In this document: positions 38,151 to 46,945 of the stretch, in pieces
How the letters are laid out: every line of letters begins with the position of its first letter
How positions within the stretch are numbered: the first letter of the stretch is position 1
NCBI RefSeq assembly: GCF_014189535.1
Contig: NZ_CP050307.1
Location: 1,736,001 to 1,800,000, forward strand
Source: Rhizobium lusitanum
GTDB taxonomy: Bacteria; Pseudomonadota; Alphaproteobacteria; Rhizobiales; Rhizobiaceae
Direction of reading: 5' to 3'
DNA length: 64,000 nucleotides
Position numbers and translations under genes: made by a program
Notes under the pieces: model-generated
Told to the model about the DNA's origin: nothing
The model's input: the letters and a program-made list of their open reading frames with translations, nothing else
Database searches by the model: none

Positions 38151-39131
38151 ATGTCCGCACTCGGCGTTCAAGAGCAGGCTCGACAGCCCAGGAATTCGCT
38201 AGCATGGCTCGGCGGGGCCACTGGCCCCCTGATCGGATTGTTGGCGCTCTGCGTATTTCTGAGCTTTGCGACCGATACGTTTCTTTCGACCCGGAACGCA
38301 TTGAACATTCTCGACCAGATTACCGTCCTCGGCATCATGGCCGTCGGAATGACCTTCGTCATTCTCATCGGAGGCATCGACCTGTCGGTGGGGTCCGTGC
38401 TCGCTTTGTCGATGATGATCATGGGATGGGTCGCAAACATCGCTGGACTGCCGATAGCGGTCGCAATCCCCCTGGCTCTCCTTGCCTCGGCGGTCAGCGG
38501 TCTGATTGTCGGTCTGATGGTGACGAGCTTCCGGGTACCAGCCTTCATTGCAACACTTGCGATGATGTCGATCGCACGCGGCGTTGCCAACATGATCACC
38601 GACGGGCAGCAGATCGTCGGCTTCCCGGATTGGTTCACGATGCTGGCAATCGACCGGCATTTCGGCGTGCTGACCGCGACCGTATTCGTGATGCTTGCCA
38701 TCGTCCTCGTCGCCTGGCTTTTTCTGCAATACCGTTCGGAAGGCCGCATGCTCTACGCCGTCGGCGGCAGTCCGGAGGTTGCCCGTCTCGCCGGCATCAA
38801 TGTGCCGCTCGTGACGATCGGCGTTTACGTCCTTTGCGCGACGCTTGCGGGCCTTGCCGGTATTGTCCTTGCCGCTCGCCTTGATGCTGTGCAGCCGTCC
38901 AGCGGCTTCGGCTATGAACTCGATACCATCGCGGCAGTCGTCATCGGCGGCACCTCGCTTTCGGGTGGGGCCGGCGGTATCGGCGGCACCCTGATCGGCG
39001 TGCTCATCATCGGCGTGCTGCGCAACGGTCTCAATTTGCTGAATGTCTCCCCCTTCCTGCAACAAATTATCATCGGTGTGGTCATCGTGCTTGCCGTCGG
39101 CGCCGAGACGCTGCGCCGCAAGAAGGGATGA
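38151..39131 (+). CDS. ribose-type sugar ABC transporter permease (RbsC-like)
   Basis: This 326-residue inner-membrane permease of the carbohydrate-uptake class 2 family has about ten hydrophobic spans. Family segments include LGIMAVGMTFVILIGGIDLSVGS, VPAFIATLAMMSIARGVANMITDG, YAVGGSPEVARLAGI, the ATPase-contact loop, and ELDTIAAVVIGGTSLSGGAGGIGGTLIG. ATG at 38151 follows GGGAGGA with ideal spacing. It is the first gene of the operon permease-binding protein-ATPase-SDR-SDR, divergent from the transketolase operon. A single permease gene suggests a homodimeric channel. Confidence 0.94.
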   Translation: MSALGVQEQARQPRNSLAWLGGATGPLIGLLALCVFLSFATDTFLSTRNALNILDQITVLGIMAVGMTFVILIGGIDLSVGSVLALSMMIMGWVANIAGLPIAVAIPLALLASAVSGLIVGLMVTSFRVPAFIATLAMMSIARGVANMITDGQQIVGFPDWFTMLAIDRHFGVLTATVFVMLAIVLVAWLFLQYRSEGRMLYAVGGSPEVARLAGINVPLVTIGVYVLCATLAGLAGIVLAARLDAVQPSSGFGYELDTIAAVVIGGTSLSGGAGGIGGTLIGVLIIGVLRNGLNLLNVSPFLQQIIIGVVIVLAVGAETLRRKKG

Positions 39132-39249
39132 TTTTGTGCGGCCGGTTCGGCCGCGCATTCCAGAACTCCTCTCCTGGCAATTGGAGAGGATCAAAGGCTC
39201 GAGGGCGGAGGAAACACCCGAGGGCAAGGTCAAAACTAAGGAGGAACTC

Positions 39250-40179
39250 ATGAAACTGTCCCGCATTCTACTGACGACTGCCGCCGCCCTCGCCCTTTCT
39301 CTCGGATCGGTGCAGGCCAAGGAGGTCAAGAAGCTCGGCCTCGCGGTCGCCAATCTTCAGGCAAATTTCTTCAATCAGATCAAGCAAGCCGTTGAAGCCG
39401 AGGCCAAGACCCGTGGCATCACGGTGGTAACCGTCGATGCGAAGGGCGATGGCCCGACGCAGGTGAACCAGATCCAGGATCTTCTCACCCAGAACATCGA
39501 CGCGCTGATCTACATCCCGGCGGGTGCGGCGGCAGCGACCATTCCCGTGAAACTCGCCCACCAGGCGGACGTGCCGGTGATCAACGTCGACCGCAACGCC
39601 GATGGCGCTCCAGGCGACACCTTCCTGGCAACCGACTCCGTCGCCTCGGCCAATGCTGTGTGCAAGCACATCATCGAAAAGGCCGGCGGAAAAGGCGACA
39701 TGGTGATCATCCATGGGCAGAAGGGCACCACTCCGGAAGTCGATCGCACCAAGGGCTGCATGGAAGCTGTCAAGGCAAATCCGGGCGTGAAGATCGTAGC
39801 CGAGCAGTGGTCCAACATGTGGAGCCAGGATGAAGGCTTCCAGATCATGCAGAACCTGCTGCAGGCAAAGCCTAACGTTTCGATCGTGTTTGCCCAGGCA
39901 GATGGCCTGGCATTGGGCGCGGCCCAGGCCATCAAGGTCGGCAATCCATCGCAGAAGATCATCGTCGGTGGCTTTGACGGTGACACCGCCGCTCTTGAAG
40001 CCCTCAAGAATGGCGTTTTCGACGTCACCGCGACACAGCAGACGCAGAAGATGGGCCGCGCGGCCGTCGACATGGCCGTCAAAATCGTTGGCGGCGAAAA
40101 GGTGCCGCCGGTTCAGCTGCTGGATGCGACGCTCACCACCAAGGACAACGTCGAAGGCTTTATCGCCAACCATCCATAA
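39250..40179 (+). CDS. sugar ABC transporter substrate-binding protein (RbsB-like)
   Basis: This 309-residue periplasmic receptor has a Sec signal peptide (MKLSRILLTTAAALALSLGSVQA) and a near-perfect ribosome binding site (AAGGAGGA). The type I fold is shown by QVNQIQDLLTQNIDALIYIPAG, VPVINVDRNADGA, KGTTPEVDRTKGCMEAV and IIVGGFDGDTAALEALKNGVFDVTATQQ. It delivers a monosaccharide or polyol to the adjacent permease. Ligand-contacting residues D and R are present (VDRNAD) as in ribose/xylose-class proteins, but the precise sugar is not predictable. Confidence 0.93.
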   Translation: MKLSRILLTTAAALALSLGSVQAKEVKKLGLAVANLQANFFNQIKQAVEAEAKTRGITVVTVDAKGDGPTQVNQIQDLLTQNIDALIYIPAGAAAATIPVKLAHQADVPVINVDRNADGAPGDTFLATDSVASANAVCKHIIEKAGGKGDMVIIHGQKGTTPEVDRTKGCMEAVKANPGVKIVAEQWSNMWSQDEGFQIMQNLLQAKPNVSIVFAQADGLALGAAQAIKVGNPSQKIIVGGFDGDTAALEALKNGVFDVTATQQTQKMGRAAVDMAVKIVGGEKVPPVQLLDATLTTKDNVEGFIANHP

Positions 40180-40201
40180 ATTCAGGCTCGGGAGTGGTGA
40201 T

Positions 40202-41680
40202 ATGACGGAACCGGTTCTCTCTCTTCGAGGCATCTCGAAGCGCTATGGCCCTCTTGAGGTCCTCAAGAACGTCAGCCTCGACGTTTACCCCGGCGAGGTT
40301 GTCGCCCTCCTCGGCGAAAACGGCGCCGGCAAGTCGACCTTGTCGGGCATTATTGCCGGATCACGTACTCCTTCTGAAGGAACGATGACATGGCAGGGGC
40401 AGCCTTATGCCCCTGCCTCCCCAAGGGACGCGATCGACAGAGGCGTCGTGCTGATCCACCAGGAGCTTCAGCTTCTGCCGGAACTGACGATTGCCGAAAA
40501 CGTCTTCATCGGTCGTTGGCCGATGAAGAACGGGATCGTGGATCGTGCACAGATGGTCAGGCGCGCGCAGGAACAACTGTCGCGCTTGAACCTGCATATT
40601 CCAGCCACAAGAAAAGTTGCCGGCCTTTCCACGGCAAATCAACAGCTGATCGAGATTGCAAAGGCGCTGGCGCTGGACGCAAAGCTGCTGATCCTCGATG
40701 AACCCACGGCCGCACTCGGCGGAGCGGAAACCGAAGCTCTCTTTCAACAGGTTCGCAAGCTGCGCTCCGAAGGTGTCGGGATCATCTACATCTCGCACCG
40801 AATGGACGAAATCAAACGGATCACGGATCGCGTCGTCGTGCTGCGCGATGGCGAGCGGGTCCAGGAATTCGCCGATAGCGCAACACCGGTTCGCACGATC
40901 GTCGAAAGCATGGTTGGACGGTCGCTCGACAGACTGTTTCCCGCCTTGCCGGCTCCGCAGGACCGGGCGGTCCTCAAGGTCGAGGGCCTGACGGCCGTGG
41001 ACGGCTCTTTCAAGGATGTGAGCTTCGAGGTCCGGGCCGGTGAAATTTTCGGGATAGCGGGGCTCGTTGGCGCCGGGCGAACCGAGCTGGTGCGCGCGAT
41101 TTCCGGCGCCGACCCGCTGAAAGCGGGCGTGGTCCACCTCAATGGAGAGCAGCTCGCCCTGCGCAGCCCGGCCGATGCGATCGCAAAAGGCATCGTGATG
41201 GTTCCAGAGGACCGGAAGCTCCAGGGTCTCGTCGTCAGCCATCGTATCGGCGAAAATCTCGTCTACGCCAATCTGGACCGGTTCGGCCGCCGGTGGATCA
41301 CGCCATCAATGAAGCGCGACTTCGCAAAGAAAGCCATCTCGACATTCGGGATCAAGGGGCGCGGCGATCAGCTGGCATCGGACCTTTCCGGCGGCAACCA
41401 GCAGAAAATCGTGATCGCCAAGTGGCTGATGCGTGACCCCAAGGTCGTCGTACTCGACGAGCCGACGCGCGGCATCGACGTTGGCGCGCGCGCCGGCATT
41501 TACGACATTATCGTGGGCCTTGCAAAACGTGGTGTCGCCGTCATCGTCGTCAGCTCCGATCTTGAAGAAGTCCTCGGCGTTTCGAACCGGATTCTCGTGC
41601 TTGCGCAAGGCAAGCAGGCGGGCATTCTGGATCGCGACCAGGCGAACGACGTCTCCATCATGGAATTGGCTACAATCTAA
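40202..41680 (+). CDS. sugar ABC transporter ATP-binding protein (RbsA-like, double ATPase)
   Basis: This 492-residue protein has two fused ATPase domains, as in RbsA/XylG/MglA. The first has Walker A GENGAGKST, a shortened signature region (VAGLSTANQQLIEIAKAL) and Walker B LLILDEPTAALG. The second has the degenerate phosphate loop GLVGAGRTE and LSGGNQQKIVIAKWL with VVVLDEPTRGIDVGA, which is normal for this class. ATG at 40202 lies 22 bp after the binding protein gene. It powers import of the sugar or polyol. Confidence 0.94.
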   Translation: MTEPVLSLRGISKRYGPLEVLKNVSLDVYPGEVVALLGENGAGKSTLSGIIAGSRTPSEGTMTWQGQPYAPASPRDAIDRGVVLIHQELQLLPELTIAENVFIGRWPMKNGIVDRAQMVRRAQEQLSRLNLHIPATRKVAGLSTANQQLIEIAKALALDAKLLILDEPTAALGGAETEALFQQVRKLRSEGVGIIYISHRMDEIKRITDRVVVLRDGERVQEFADSATPVRTIVESMVGRSLDRLFPALPAPQDRAVLKVEGLTAVDGSFKDVSFEVRAGEIFGIAGLVGAGRTELVRAISGADPLKAGVVHLNGEQLALRSPADAIAKGIVMVPEDRKLQGLVVSHRIGENLVYANLDRFGRRWITPSMKRDFAKKAISTFGIKGRGDQLASDLSGGNQQKIVIAKWLMRDPKVVVLDEPTRGIDVGARAGIYDIIVGLAKRGVAVIVVSSDLEEVLGVSNRILVLAQGKQAGILDRDQANDVSIMELATI

Positions 41681-41703
41681 AACGAATGAAGAAAGGAAGA
41701 GCG

Positions 41704-42492
41704 ATGCCTGACATCACTCTAAATGCGCCCAAGCTTTTCGATCTTGCCGGGCAGATTGCCTTTGTCACCGGTGCCGGCAGCGGTATCGGACAACGCATCG
41801 CGATCGGCCTCGCACAATGCGGTGCGGACGTCGCCCTCCTCGATCGCCGGGATGATGACGGCTTGTCCACGACGGCAGGGTTTATCCGTCAGGCCGGCCG
41901 CCGGTCGATCCAGATCGCGGCCGATGTGACGAACAAGGCGTCGCTTGCAGAGGCGGTCGAGCGGACGGAAGCCGAACTCGGCCACCTGTCGCTGGCGGTG
42001 AATGCGGCCGGCATTGCGAACGCCAATCCCGCAGAAGACATGGAGGAAGATCAATACCAGACCCTGATGGACATCAACCTCAAGGGTGTGTTCCTCTCCT
42101 GTCAGGCAGAAGCCCGCTCCATGCTCAAACGCGGCAAGGGCTCCATCGTCAATATCGCCTCCATGTCCGGCGTGATCGTCAATCGTGGACTTAATCAATG
42201 CCACTACAACGCCTCCAAGGCGGGCGTGATCCACATGTCGAAGTCCATGGCGATGGAGTGGGTCGGACGCGGTATCCGCGTCAATACGATTTCGCCCGGC
42301 TACACGGCCACGCCAATGAACACCCGGCCGGAGATGGTCCACCAGACGAAGCTTTTCGAAGAGCAGACGCCGATGCAGCGCATGGCAGCCGTCGATGAGA
42401 TGGTCGGCCCCGCCGTGTTTCTGCTCTCGGATGCCGCCAGCTTCGTAACCGGCGTCGACCTGCTGGTCGACGGCGGATTCTGCGCCTGGTGA
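41704..42492 (+). CDS. SDR-family dehydrogenase 1 of the sugar block
   Basis: This 262-residue classical short-chain dehydrogenase has the cofactor motif TGAGSGIGQRIA, NAAG, the catalytic serine in NIASMSG, and YNASK. The aspartate after the second strand (VALLDR) is followed by arginine, leaving NAD/NADP preference open. The C-terminal LVDGGFCAW is typical of sugar/polyol members such as ketose reductases. It begins 23 bp after the transporter ATPase gene behind AAGGAAGAG and is probably co-transcribed. It likely interconverts an imported polyol and a ketose. Confidence 0.9.
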   Translation: MPDITLNAPKLFDLAGQIAFVTGAGSGIGQRIAIGLAQCGADVALLDRRDDDGLSTTAGFIRQAGRRSIQIAADVTNKASLAEAVERTEAELGHLSLAVNAAGIANANPAEDMEEDQYQTLMDINLKGVFLSCQAEARSMLKRGKGSIVNIASMSGVIVNRGLNQCHYNASKAGVIHMSKSMAMEWVGRGIRVNTISPGYTATPMNTRPEMVHQTKLFEEQTPMQRMAAVDEMVGPAVFLLSDAASFVTGVDLLVDGGFCAW

Positions 42493-42522
42493 TCATGCAG
42501 AAGATGAAAGGGAGGAGCCTTT

Positions 42523-43305
42523 ATGCATCGCTTCGAAAATAAAACCGTCGTCGTCACCGGCGCGAGCCGGGGGATCGGCGCTGCCATCGCAAAACGGTTC
42601 GCGCGCGAAGGCGCCAATGTGCTTGTCTCGGCGAATGAAGAGACTGTCCACACGGTTGCGGATGACATCAGAAGCCATGGCGGTCGCGCAGCATCCTTCG
42701 TCGGCGATGTGACGGACAAGAGCAGCGTCATCGCCTTGTTCGACACCGCCGAACGCGAATTCGGCTCCATTGATGTCTCCATCCAGAATGCCGGCGTCAT
42801 CACCATATCGCGTGTCGAGAATCTTGCTGAAGCGGACTGGGACAAGGTGATGGCGGTGAACACAAAGGGCGTGTTCCTGTGTGCCCAGGAGGCAATCGCG
42901 CGCATGCGCAAGCATCGTCGCGGCGGCCGCATCATCAACACCGCGTCCGGCCAGGCCCGCGACGGCTTCATCTACACCCCCCATTATGCCGCCTCGAAGA
43001 TGGGCGTGGTCGGGATCACGCAAAGCCTGGCCAAGGAAGTCGCGATCGAGAACATCACCGTCAATGCCTTCTGCCCGGGGATCATCGAGACCGACATGTG
43101 GGCCTACAATGATCAGGCCTGGGGTAAGCTGCTTGGCAACTATGGTCCCGGCGAACTCATGAAGGAATGGGTTGAAGGCATACCGATGAAACGGGCGGGT
43201 TCCGGGGAGGATGTTGCCGGTCTGGTGACCTTCCTCGCCAGCGACGATGCAGCCTACATCACCGGGCAGACGATCAACGTCGATGGCGGCCTGATCATGT
43301 CGTGA
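42523..43305 (+). CDS. SDR-family dehydrogenase 2 of the sugar block
   Basis: This 260-residue short-chain dehydrogenase has TGASRGIGAAIA, NAGVITIS, the catalytic serine in NTASGQA, and YAASK. CPGIIETDMWAYND and GQTINVDGGLIMS match the polyol/acetoin-butanediol-like subgroup and resemble the SDR at 28788. It follows the first SDR after 30 bp, closing the operon. Two distinct dehydrogenases on one transporter operon suggest either two oxidation steps or two stereoisomeric substrates. Confidence 0.9.
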   Translation: MHRFENKTVVVTGASRGIGAAIAKRFAREGANVLVSANEETVHTVADDIRSHGGRAASFVGDVTDKSSVIALFDTAEREFGSIDVSIQNAGVITISRVENLAEADWDKVMAVNTKGVFLCAQEAIARMRKHRRGGRIINTASGQARDGFIYTPHYAASKMGVVGITQSLAKEVAIENITVNAFCPGIIETDMWAYNDQAWGKLLGNYGPGELMKEWVEGIPMKRAGSGEDVAGLVTFLASDDAAYITGQTINVDGGLIMS

Positions 43306-43352
43306 GTGCGTTGAACGGATCGAGCCCTTGATGCTCCGGAAAAAACGGCCAG

Positions 43353-43712
43353 TCACATATTCCCGGCCTGCGCCATGGCACGGGCGCGGAGGAATACCTG
43401 TTCCATCTGCCAATGTTCATTGGTGAAACGCGGATCGTCAGCCCATTCATCCCAGCCGTGCAGCCGGCGGAATTCACCGAGAAGTCCCGAGCCTGCGATC
43501 GCCTGCGCATCGACTGTCACTGGATGGTCGCAGTCCGGCGCGACATAGATGGCATCATGCGGACAGTAGAGCTCGCACATGAAGCAGGTCTGGCAGTCGA
43601 GTTGGCGGGCGATCACCGGAATTCCGGGGCCGGCATCCAGCACATTCGTCGGACAGACGACGACACAGGCGTTGCAATTAGTGCATCGGTCTTCGACGAT
43701 GATTGCGATCAT
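43353..43712 (-). CDS. dicluster 4Fe-4S ferredoxin subunit (AprB-like)
   Basis: This 119-residue iron-sulfur protein carries two complete cluster motifs, CTNCNACVVVCP (about residues 10-21) and CQTCFMCELYCP (about 40-51), then a non-ferredoxin tail of about 60 residues with many aromatic residues (HGWDEWADDPRF, HWQMEQVFLRAR). The pairing of a dicluster head with such a tail recalls AprB, the beta subunit of APS reductase, which wraps around its flavoprotein. Its ATG overlaps the flavoprotein stop by 4 bp, so the two are made as a pair. It is the last gene of the operon. The electron partner is unknown. Confidence 0.85.
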   Translation of the reverse strand: MIAIIVEDRCTNCNACVVVCPTNVLDAGPGIPVIARQLDCQTCFMCELYCPHDAIYVAPDCDHPVTVDAQAIAGSGLLGEFRRLHGWDEWADDPRFTNEHWQMEQVFLRARAMAQAGNM

Positions 43713-45292
43713 GATGCCAACTCCATTTTCTGCGAGGATGCGGAGTTGACCCAGACAGCGTCGAGGCCGCCGGAGACGATGCTGCCGGCAAAACGCGGAT
43801 CGGTCTCTGGCTTGTCCTCCCGCCGATGCATGCCGCGGCTTTCGTCGCGCGCAAGGGCGGAGGCGGCCGACCAGCGCGCCGTGGCAAGCATCGCCGCTGT
43901 CTCACGGGTACGCAGAATCCCTTCGCCTTCCCCGAGCGCATGGGCGCTGACCACCTTCCAGAGATCGTCGAGAAGTCTGGTGGTTCGTAGGAGCCTGTCG
44001 CCACGACGGAAGATATTGCGGTCATAGGCAAGCATCTCGCCCTGAACGATGGCAAGCGCACCGCGCAGATCGATCGTATGGGCGCTGTCCGGCTGCAATC
44101 CCGCCTGTCCGATCGGGCGGCCGGGCGCACGCGAACGAACCGAACTGGCAAAACGGGCAGCACCTTCGCCCGCCCATTGGCCGGAAGAGAGCGCCCAGGC
44201 AGAATTGATGTTGCCGCCGCCGGAGATCGCGCCCGCGACCAGCTCTCGCGTTGCCGCATCGCCTGCCGCGTAGAGGCCGGGCACTGAGGTTTCGCAGTTG
44301 TCGCCGGTGATCCTGAGGCCGCCGATACCACGGATGGTGCCTTCACCGTGTAGCGTCACTTCGAAACGCTGGCGATAGGGATCGATGCCCCACCGGTGGA
44401 AGGGCAGCAGGAAATTCGGCGAGATGATTGGAACCTTGGCGCGGATATCCTCCGGCGTCTTGTGCAGATCGCAATAGACACGGCCCTTCAGAAGCGCAGC
44501 CGCGAGCGGCCGGCTCGTATCCAGCCCGGCCGGAATGGGAATGACCTCGCCATCCTCGTCGTAATAGGTGGCAAAGACGTAGGACATCGAGCGTGTCATC
44601 GTCGAGCCCTTGGCCGCCACCGTATAGTAGTTGGTGAACTCCATGCCGGAGAAATCGGCGCCGGCTTCCGCCGCCATCAGATAACCGTCGCCGGTATTGG
44701 TGTGCGAGCCGAGCAGCCGTGACAGGAAGGATGTGCCGCCGGTCGCCAGGATGACCGCGCCGCAATTCACCCGCCAGCGCCCGCCTGCCTGGCGGCGAAT
44801 GCCCTGCGCGCCTCCAATCGTGCCGTCCGCGCGCTGAAGCAGTTCAAGCCCGGGACAGTGATCGAGGATCTCGACGCCAAGATTTTCGCTCTGCTGGCGC
44901 AGCGCCCGCATATATTCCGGTCCGCGCAGCGCCCGATACTGCGTGGCGCCCTTCTCGTCCTTCGAGAATTTGTACGTTTCCAGCGTCGGAAGGCTTTCCC
45001 AGGTCTTGGCGAGGGTGCGCGCCATCCATCCGGCGTCGTTCAGGCCGAACCCGCTCTTGCGGCGGGCGGCGATCGCCGTTTCGCGCAGATCGGCGGGATC
45101 AGGCGGGATCCACCAATGCCCCGGCCCCGCCGTTGCCGTCACTCCGCTCGTGCCGCAATAGCCCTTGTCGGCAAGGACGACAGAGGCGCCGGCTCGCCTT
45201 GCCGCTGCGGCCGCCCAATTACCGGCAAGACCGCCGCCAATGACCAGCACGTCGGCGGTCAATTCCAAGAGATCATCCTGACATCTAGACAT
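43709..45292 (-). CDS. FAD-dependent oxidoreductase, FrdA/AprA-like
   Basis: This 527-residue flavoprotein of the fumarate reductase/succinate dehydrogenase/APS reductase family has an N-terminal FAD motif (DVLVIGGGLAGNWAAAAARR). The second FAD-binding segment near the middle is SVPGLYAAGDAATRELVAGA, then GGGNINSAWALSSGQWAGEGAA. A C-terminal helical domain with repeated arginines follows (RTTRLLDDLWKVV). Partnering with a dicluster ferredoxin and embedding in a sulfonate-type transporter operon make a sulfur-redox role attractive, such as sulfite or a sulfonate-derived compound. A carbon-substrate dehydrogenase is the main alternative. It follows the transporter ATPase by 9 bp. Confidence 0.83.
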   Translation of the reverse strand: MSRCQDDLLELTADVLVIGGGLAGNWAAAAARRAGASVVLADKGYCGTSGVTATAGPGHWWIPPDPADLRETAIAARRKSGFGLNDAGWMARTLAKTWESLPTLETYKFSKDEKGATQYRALRGPEYMRALRQQSENLGVEILDHCPGLELLQRADGTIGGAQGIRRQAGGRWRVNCGAVILATGGTSFLSRLLGSHTNTGDGYLMAAEAGADFSGMEFTNYYTVAAKGSTMTRSMSYVFATYYDEDGEVIPIPAGLDTSRPLAAALLKGRVYCDLHKTPEDIRAKVPIISPNFLLPFHRWGIDPYRQRFEVTLHGEGTIRGIGGLRITGDNCETSVPGLYAAGDAATRELVAGAISGGGNINSAWALSSGQWAGEGAARFASSVRSRAPGRPIGQAGLQPDSAHTIDLRGALAIVQGEMLAYDRNIFRRGDRLLRTTRLLDDLWKVVSAHALGEGEGILRTRETAAMLATARWSAASALARDESRGMHRREDKPETDPRFAGSIVSGGLDAVWVNSASSQKMELAS

Positions 45293-45301
45293 AATCTTTC
45301 C

Positions 45302-46066
45302 CTATGCCGCCGCGTCATGCCGGCCATGGCGCACGCCAAGCCAGCCAAGCAGCCTGCCGCGCAGCGCCGCGAACTCCGGATCGGCGACATCGCGCGGCCT
45401 TTCCAGTACGATCCGCTCCTCATGCGCGATGATGCCGTCCTTCATCACCAGCACGCGGTCGGAGAGCAGCAATGCTTCCTCGACATCATGGGTAACGAGC
45501 AGGACGGCGCAGCCGTGCCGCTGCCAAAGATCGCCGACAAGCTCCTGCGCCTTGATGCGGGTCAGCGCGTCGAGTGCCGCGAAGGGTTCGTCCAGCAGCA
45601 GCAGATCCGGCTCGCACACCAGCGCGCGGGCAAGCGATACACGCTGCGCCTCGCCGCCCGAAAGCACCTTCGGCCACTGATCGGCGCGATGGCTGATACC
45701 GACCTCGTCGAGCGCCGCGATCGCCCGCGCCTTGTCGGGAGAGCCCGGCAAGCCGAGCACAACATTGCGCCAGACCCGCTTCCACGGCATCAAGCGCGGC
45801 ACCTGGAAGGCGACCGATCGGCGGAGAGGCACCTCGACTGCGCCGGATATCTCGCGGTCGAGATCGGCAAGAACACGCAAAAGCGTGCTCTTGCCGCAGC
45901 CGCTCGCCCCGAGCAGCGCCACAAACTCGCCCACACGGATATCGAGATCGAGGTCCTTCAGGACGATGCGCTCGCCAAAGCGACGGGAAAGCCCGCGCAC
46001 CGTCACTACGGAGGGTGGCGCGGATGGCCGGATGGCCGTCAGGTTCCGCTGAATGCCGGTCGCCAT
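45302..46066 (-). CDS. sulfonate/nitrate-type ABC transporter ATP-binding protein (SsuB-like)
   Basis: This 254-residue ATPase of the nitrate/sulfonate/taurine transporter class has Walker A GASGCGKST, signature LSGGEAQRVSLARAL, Walker B LLLLDEPFAALD and switch VTHDVEEAL. The region between them (FQVPRLMPWKRVWRNV) is typical of SsuB/TauB. It overlaps the permease stop by 28 bp; ATG at 46066 is chosen because the frame before it is non-family sequence. It supplies energy for the SBP-permease pair encoded upstream. Confidence 0.9.
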   Translation of the reverse strand: MATGIQRNLTAIRPSAPPSVVTVRGLSRRFGERIVLKDLDLDIRVGEFVALLGASGCGKSTLLRVLADLDREISGAVEVPLRRSVAFQVPRLMPWKRVWRNVVLGLPGSPDKARAIAALDEVGISHRADQWPKVLSGGEAQRVSLARALVCEPDLLLLDEPFAALDALTRIKAQELVGDLWQRHGCAVLLVTHDVEEALLLSDRVLVMKDGIIAHEERIVLERPRDVADPEFAALRGRLLGWLGVRHGRHDAAA

Positions 46067-46929
46067 GACAGGAAGATCCTTTCGAGCGTTCTGACGATGA
46101 AATCGACCGCAAGGCCGAGGAAGGCATAGACTGCGAGGCAGACGACGATGACGTCGGTCTGGAAGAACTCGCGCGCATTGGCCATGAGATAACCAATGCC
46201 GGCGGTGGCGTTGATCTGTTCGCCGAATACCAGCGCCAGCCAGGCGATGCCCAGCGAATAGCGCAGCCCGACGAGAGCCGAAGGCAGCGCTCCGGGCAGG
46301 ATGATATGGCGGATCATCGCCGAACGAGAGAGATTGAGCGTCCGGCCGGCTTCGATCAGCGACGCATCGACATTGCGGATACCAGCATAAACGTTGAGAT
46401 AGAGCGGAAAGGCCGTGCCGAGCGCTATCAGCGCTATTTTTGGTGCCTCCCCGATGCCGAGCCAGATGATGAGCAGCGGGATAAGCGCCACATTCGGCAC
46501 GGTGCGCAACATCTGCACTGTGGCGTCGATCAGATCTTCGCCGAGCCGGGAGAGACCGGAAAGCACGGCCAAAGAAACACCGATCGTACCGCCGATCGCA
46601 AGGCCCGCCAACGCGCGACCGAGCGAGACCCACATCGCCTGCTGCAATTCGCCTGTTGCGACGAGCTTCGCCGCACTCGTCAACACCACCGAGGGACCAG
46701 CCAGAACCTCCTGAGGCAAGACGCCGGTGATGGAAACGAGATGCCAGAGGGCGATAAGTAGCACCGGGCCAAGCGCCCGCCTGAGCCAGCGCGGCACGCC
46801 GCGCCGGGCGGCGGAAAGCGGCTCGATGCGCTTCATCGCAACAGAACGGGCATGAGCCGATGGCGGTTCGACGGTCGTCTCCCGTGTTGTCTCAACCGGC
46901 TCTATCCTGATCGTTGCGATGCTGCTCAT
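46039..46929 (-). CDS. sulfonate-type ABC transporter permease (SsuC-like)
   Basis: This 296-residue permease of the binding-protein-dependent family has a variable 45-residue N-terminus followed by about six membrane spans. The coupling-loop signature is EAGRTLNLSRSAMIRHIILPGALPSALVGLRYSLGIAW (about 38 residues, here summarised by the EAGRTL...LPGALP core). LRTVPNVALIPLLIIWLGIGE is characteristic of SsuC/TauC. ATG at 46929 follows AGGAGA; the extended frame upstream is the binding protein's shadow. It lies 16 bp after the binding protein gene. Confidence 0.9.
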   Translation of the reverse strand: MSSIATIRIEPVETTRETTVEPPSAHARSVAMKRIEPLSAARRGVPRWLRRALGPVLLIALWHLVSITGVLPQEVLAGPSVVLTSAAKLVATGELQQAMWVSLGRALAGLAIGGTIGVSLAVLSGLSRLGEDLIDATVQMLRTVPNVALIPLLIIWLGIGEAPKIALIALGTAFPLYLNVYAGIRNVDASLIEAGRTLNLSRSAMIRHIILPGALPSALVGLRYSLGIAWLALVFGEQINATAGIGYLMANAREFFQTDVIVVCLAVYAFLGLAVDFIVRTLERIFLSWRPAFSGT

Positions 46930-46945
46930 GATTGTCTCCTGAAGC

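Noticed and set aside
38199..39353. 384-residue minus-strand open frame opposite the sugar permease
   Set aside because: It is antisense to membrane-protein codons and rich in His, Asp and Arg in the way such shadows are.
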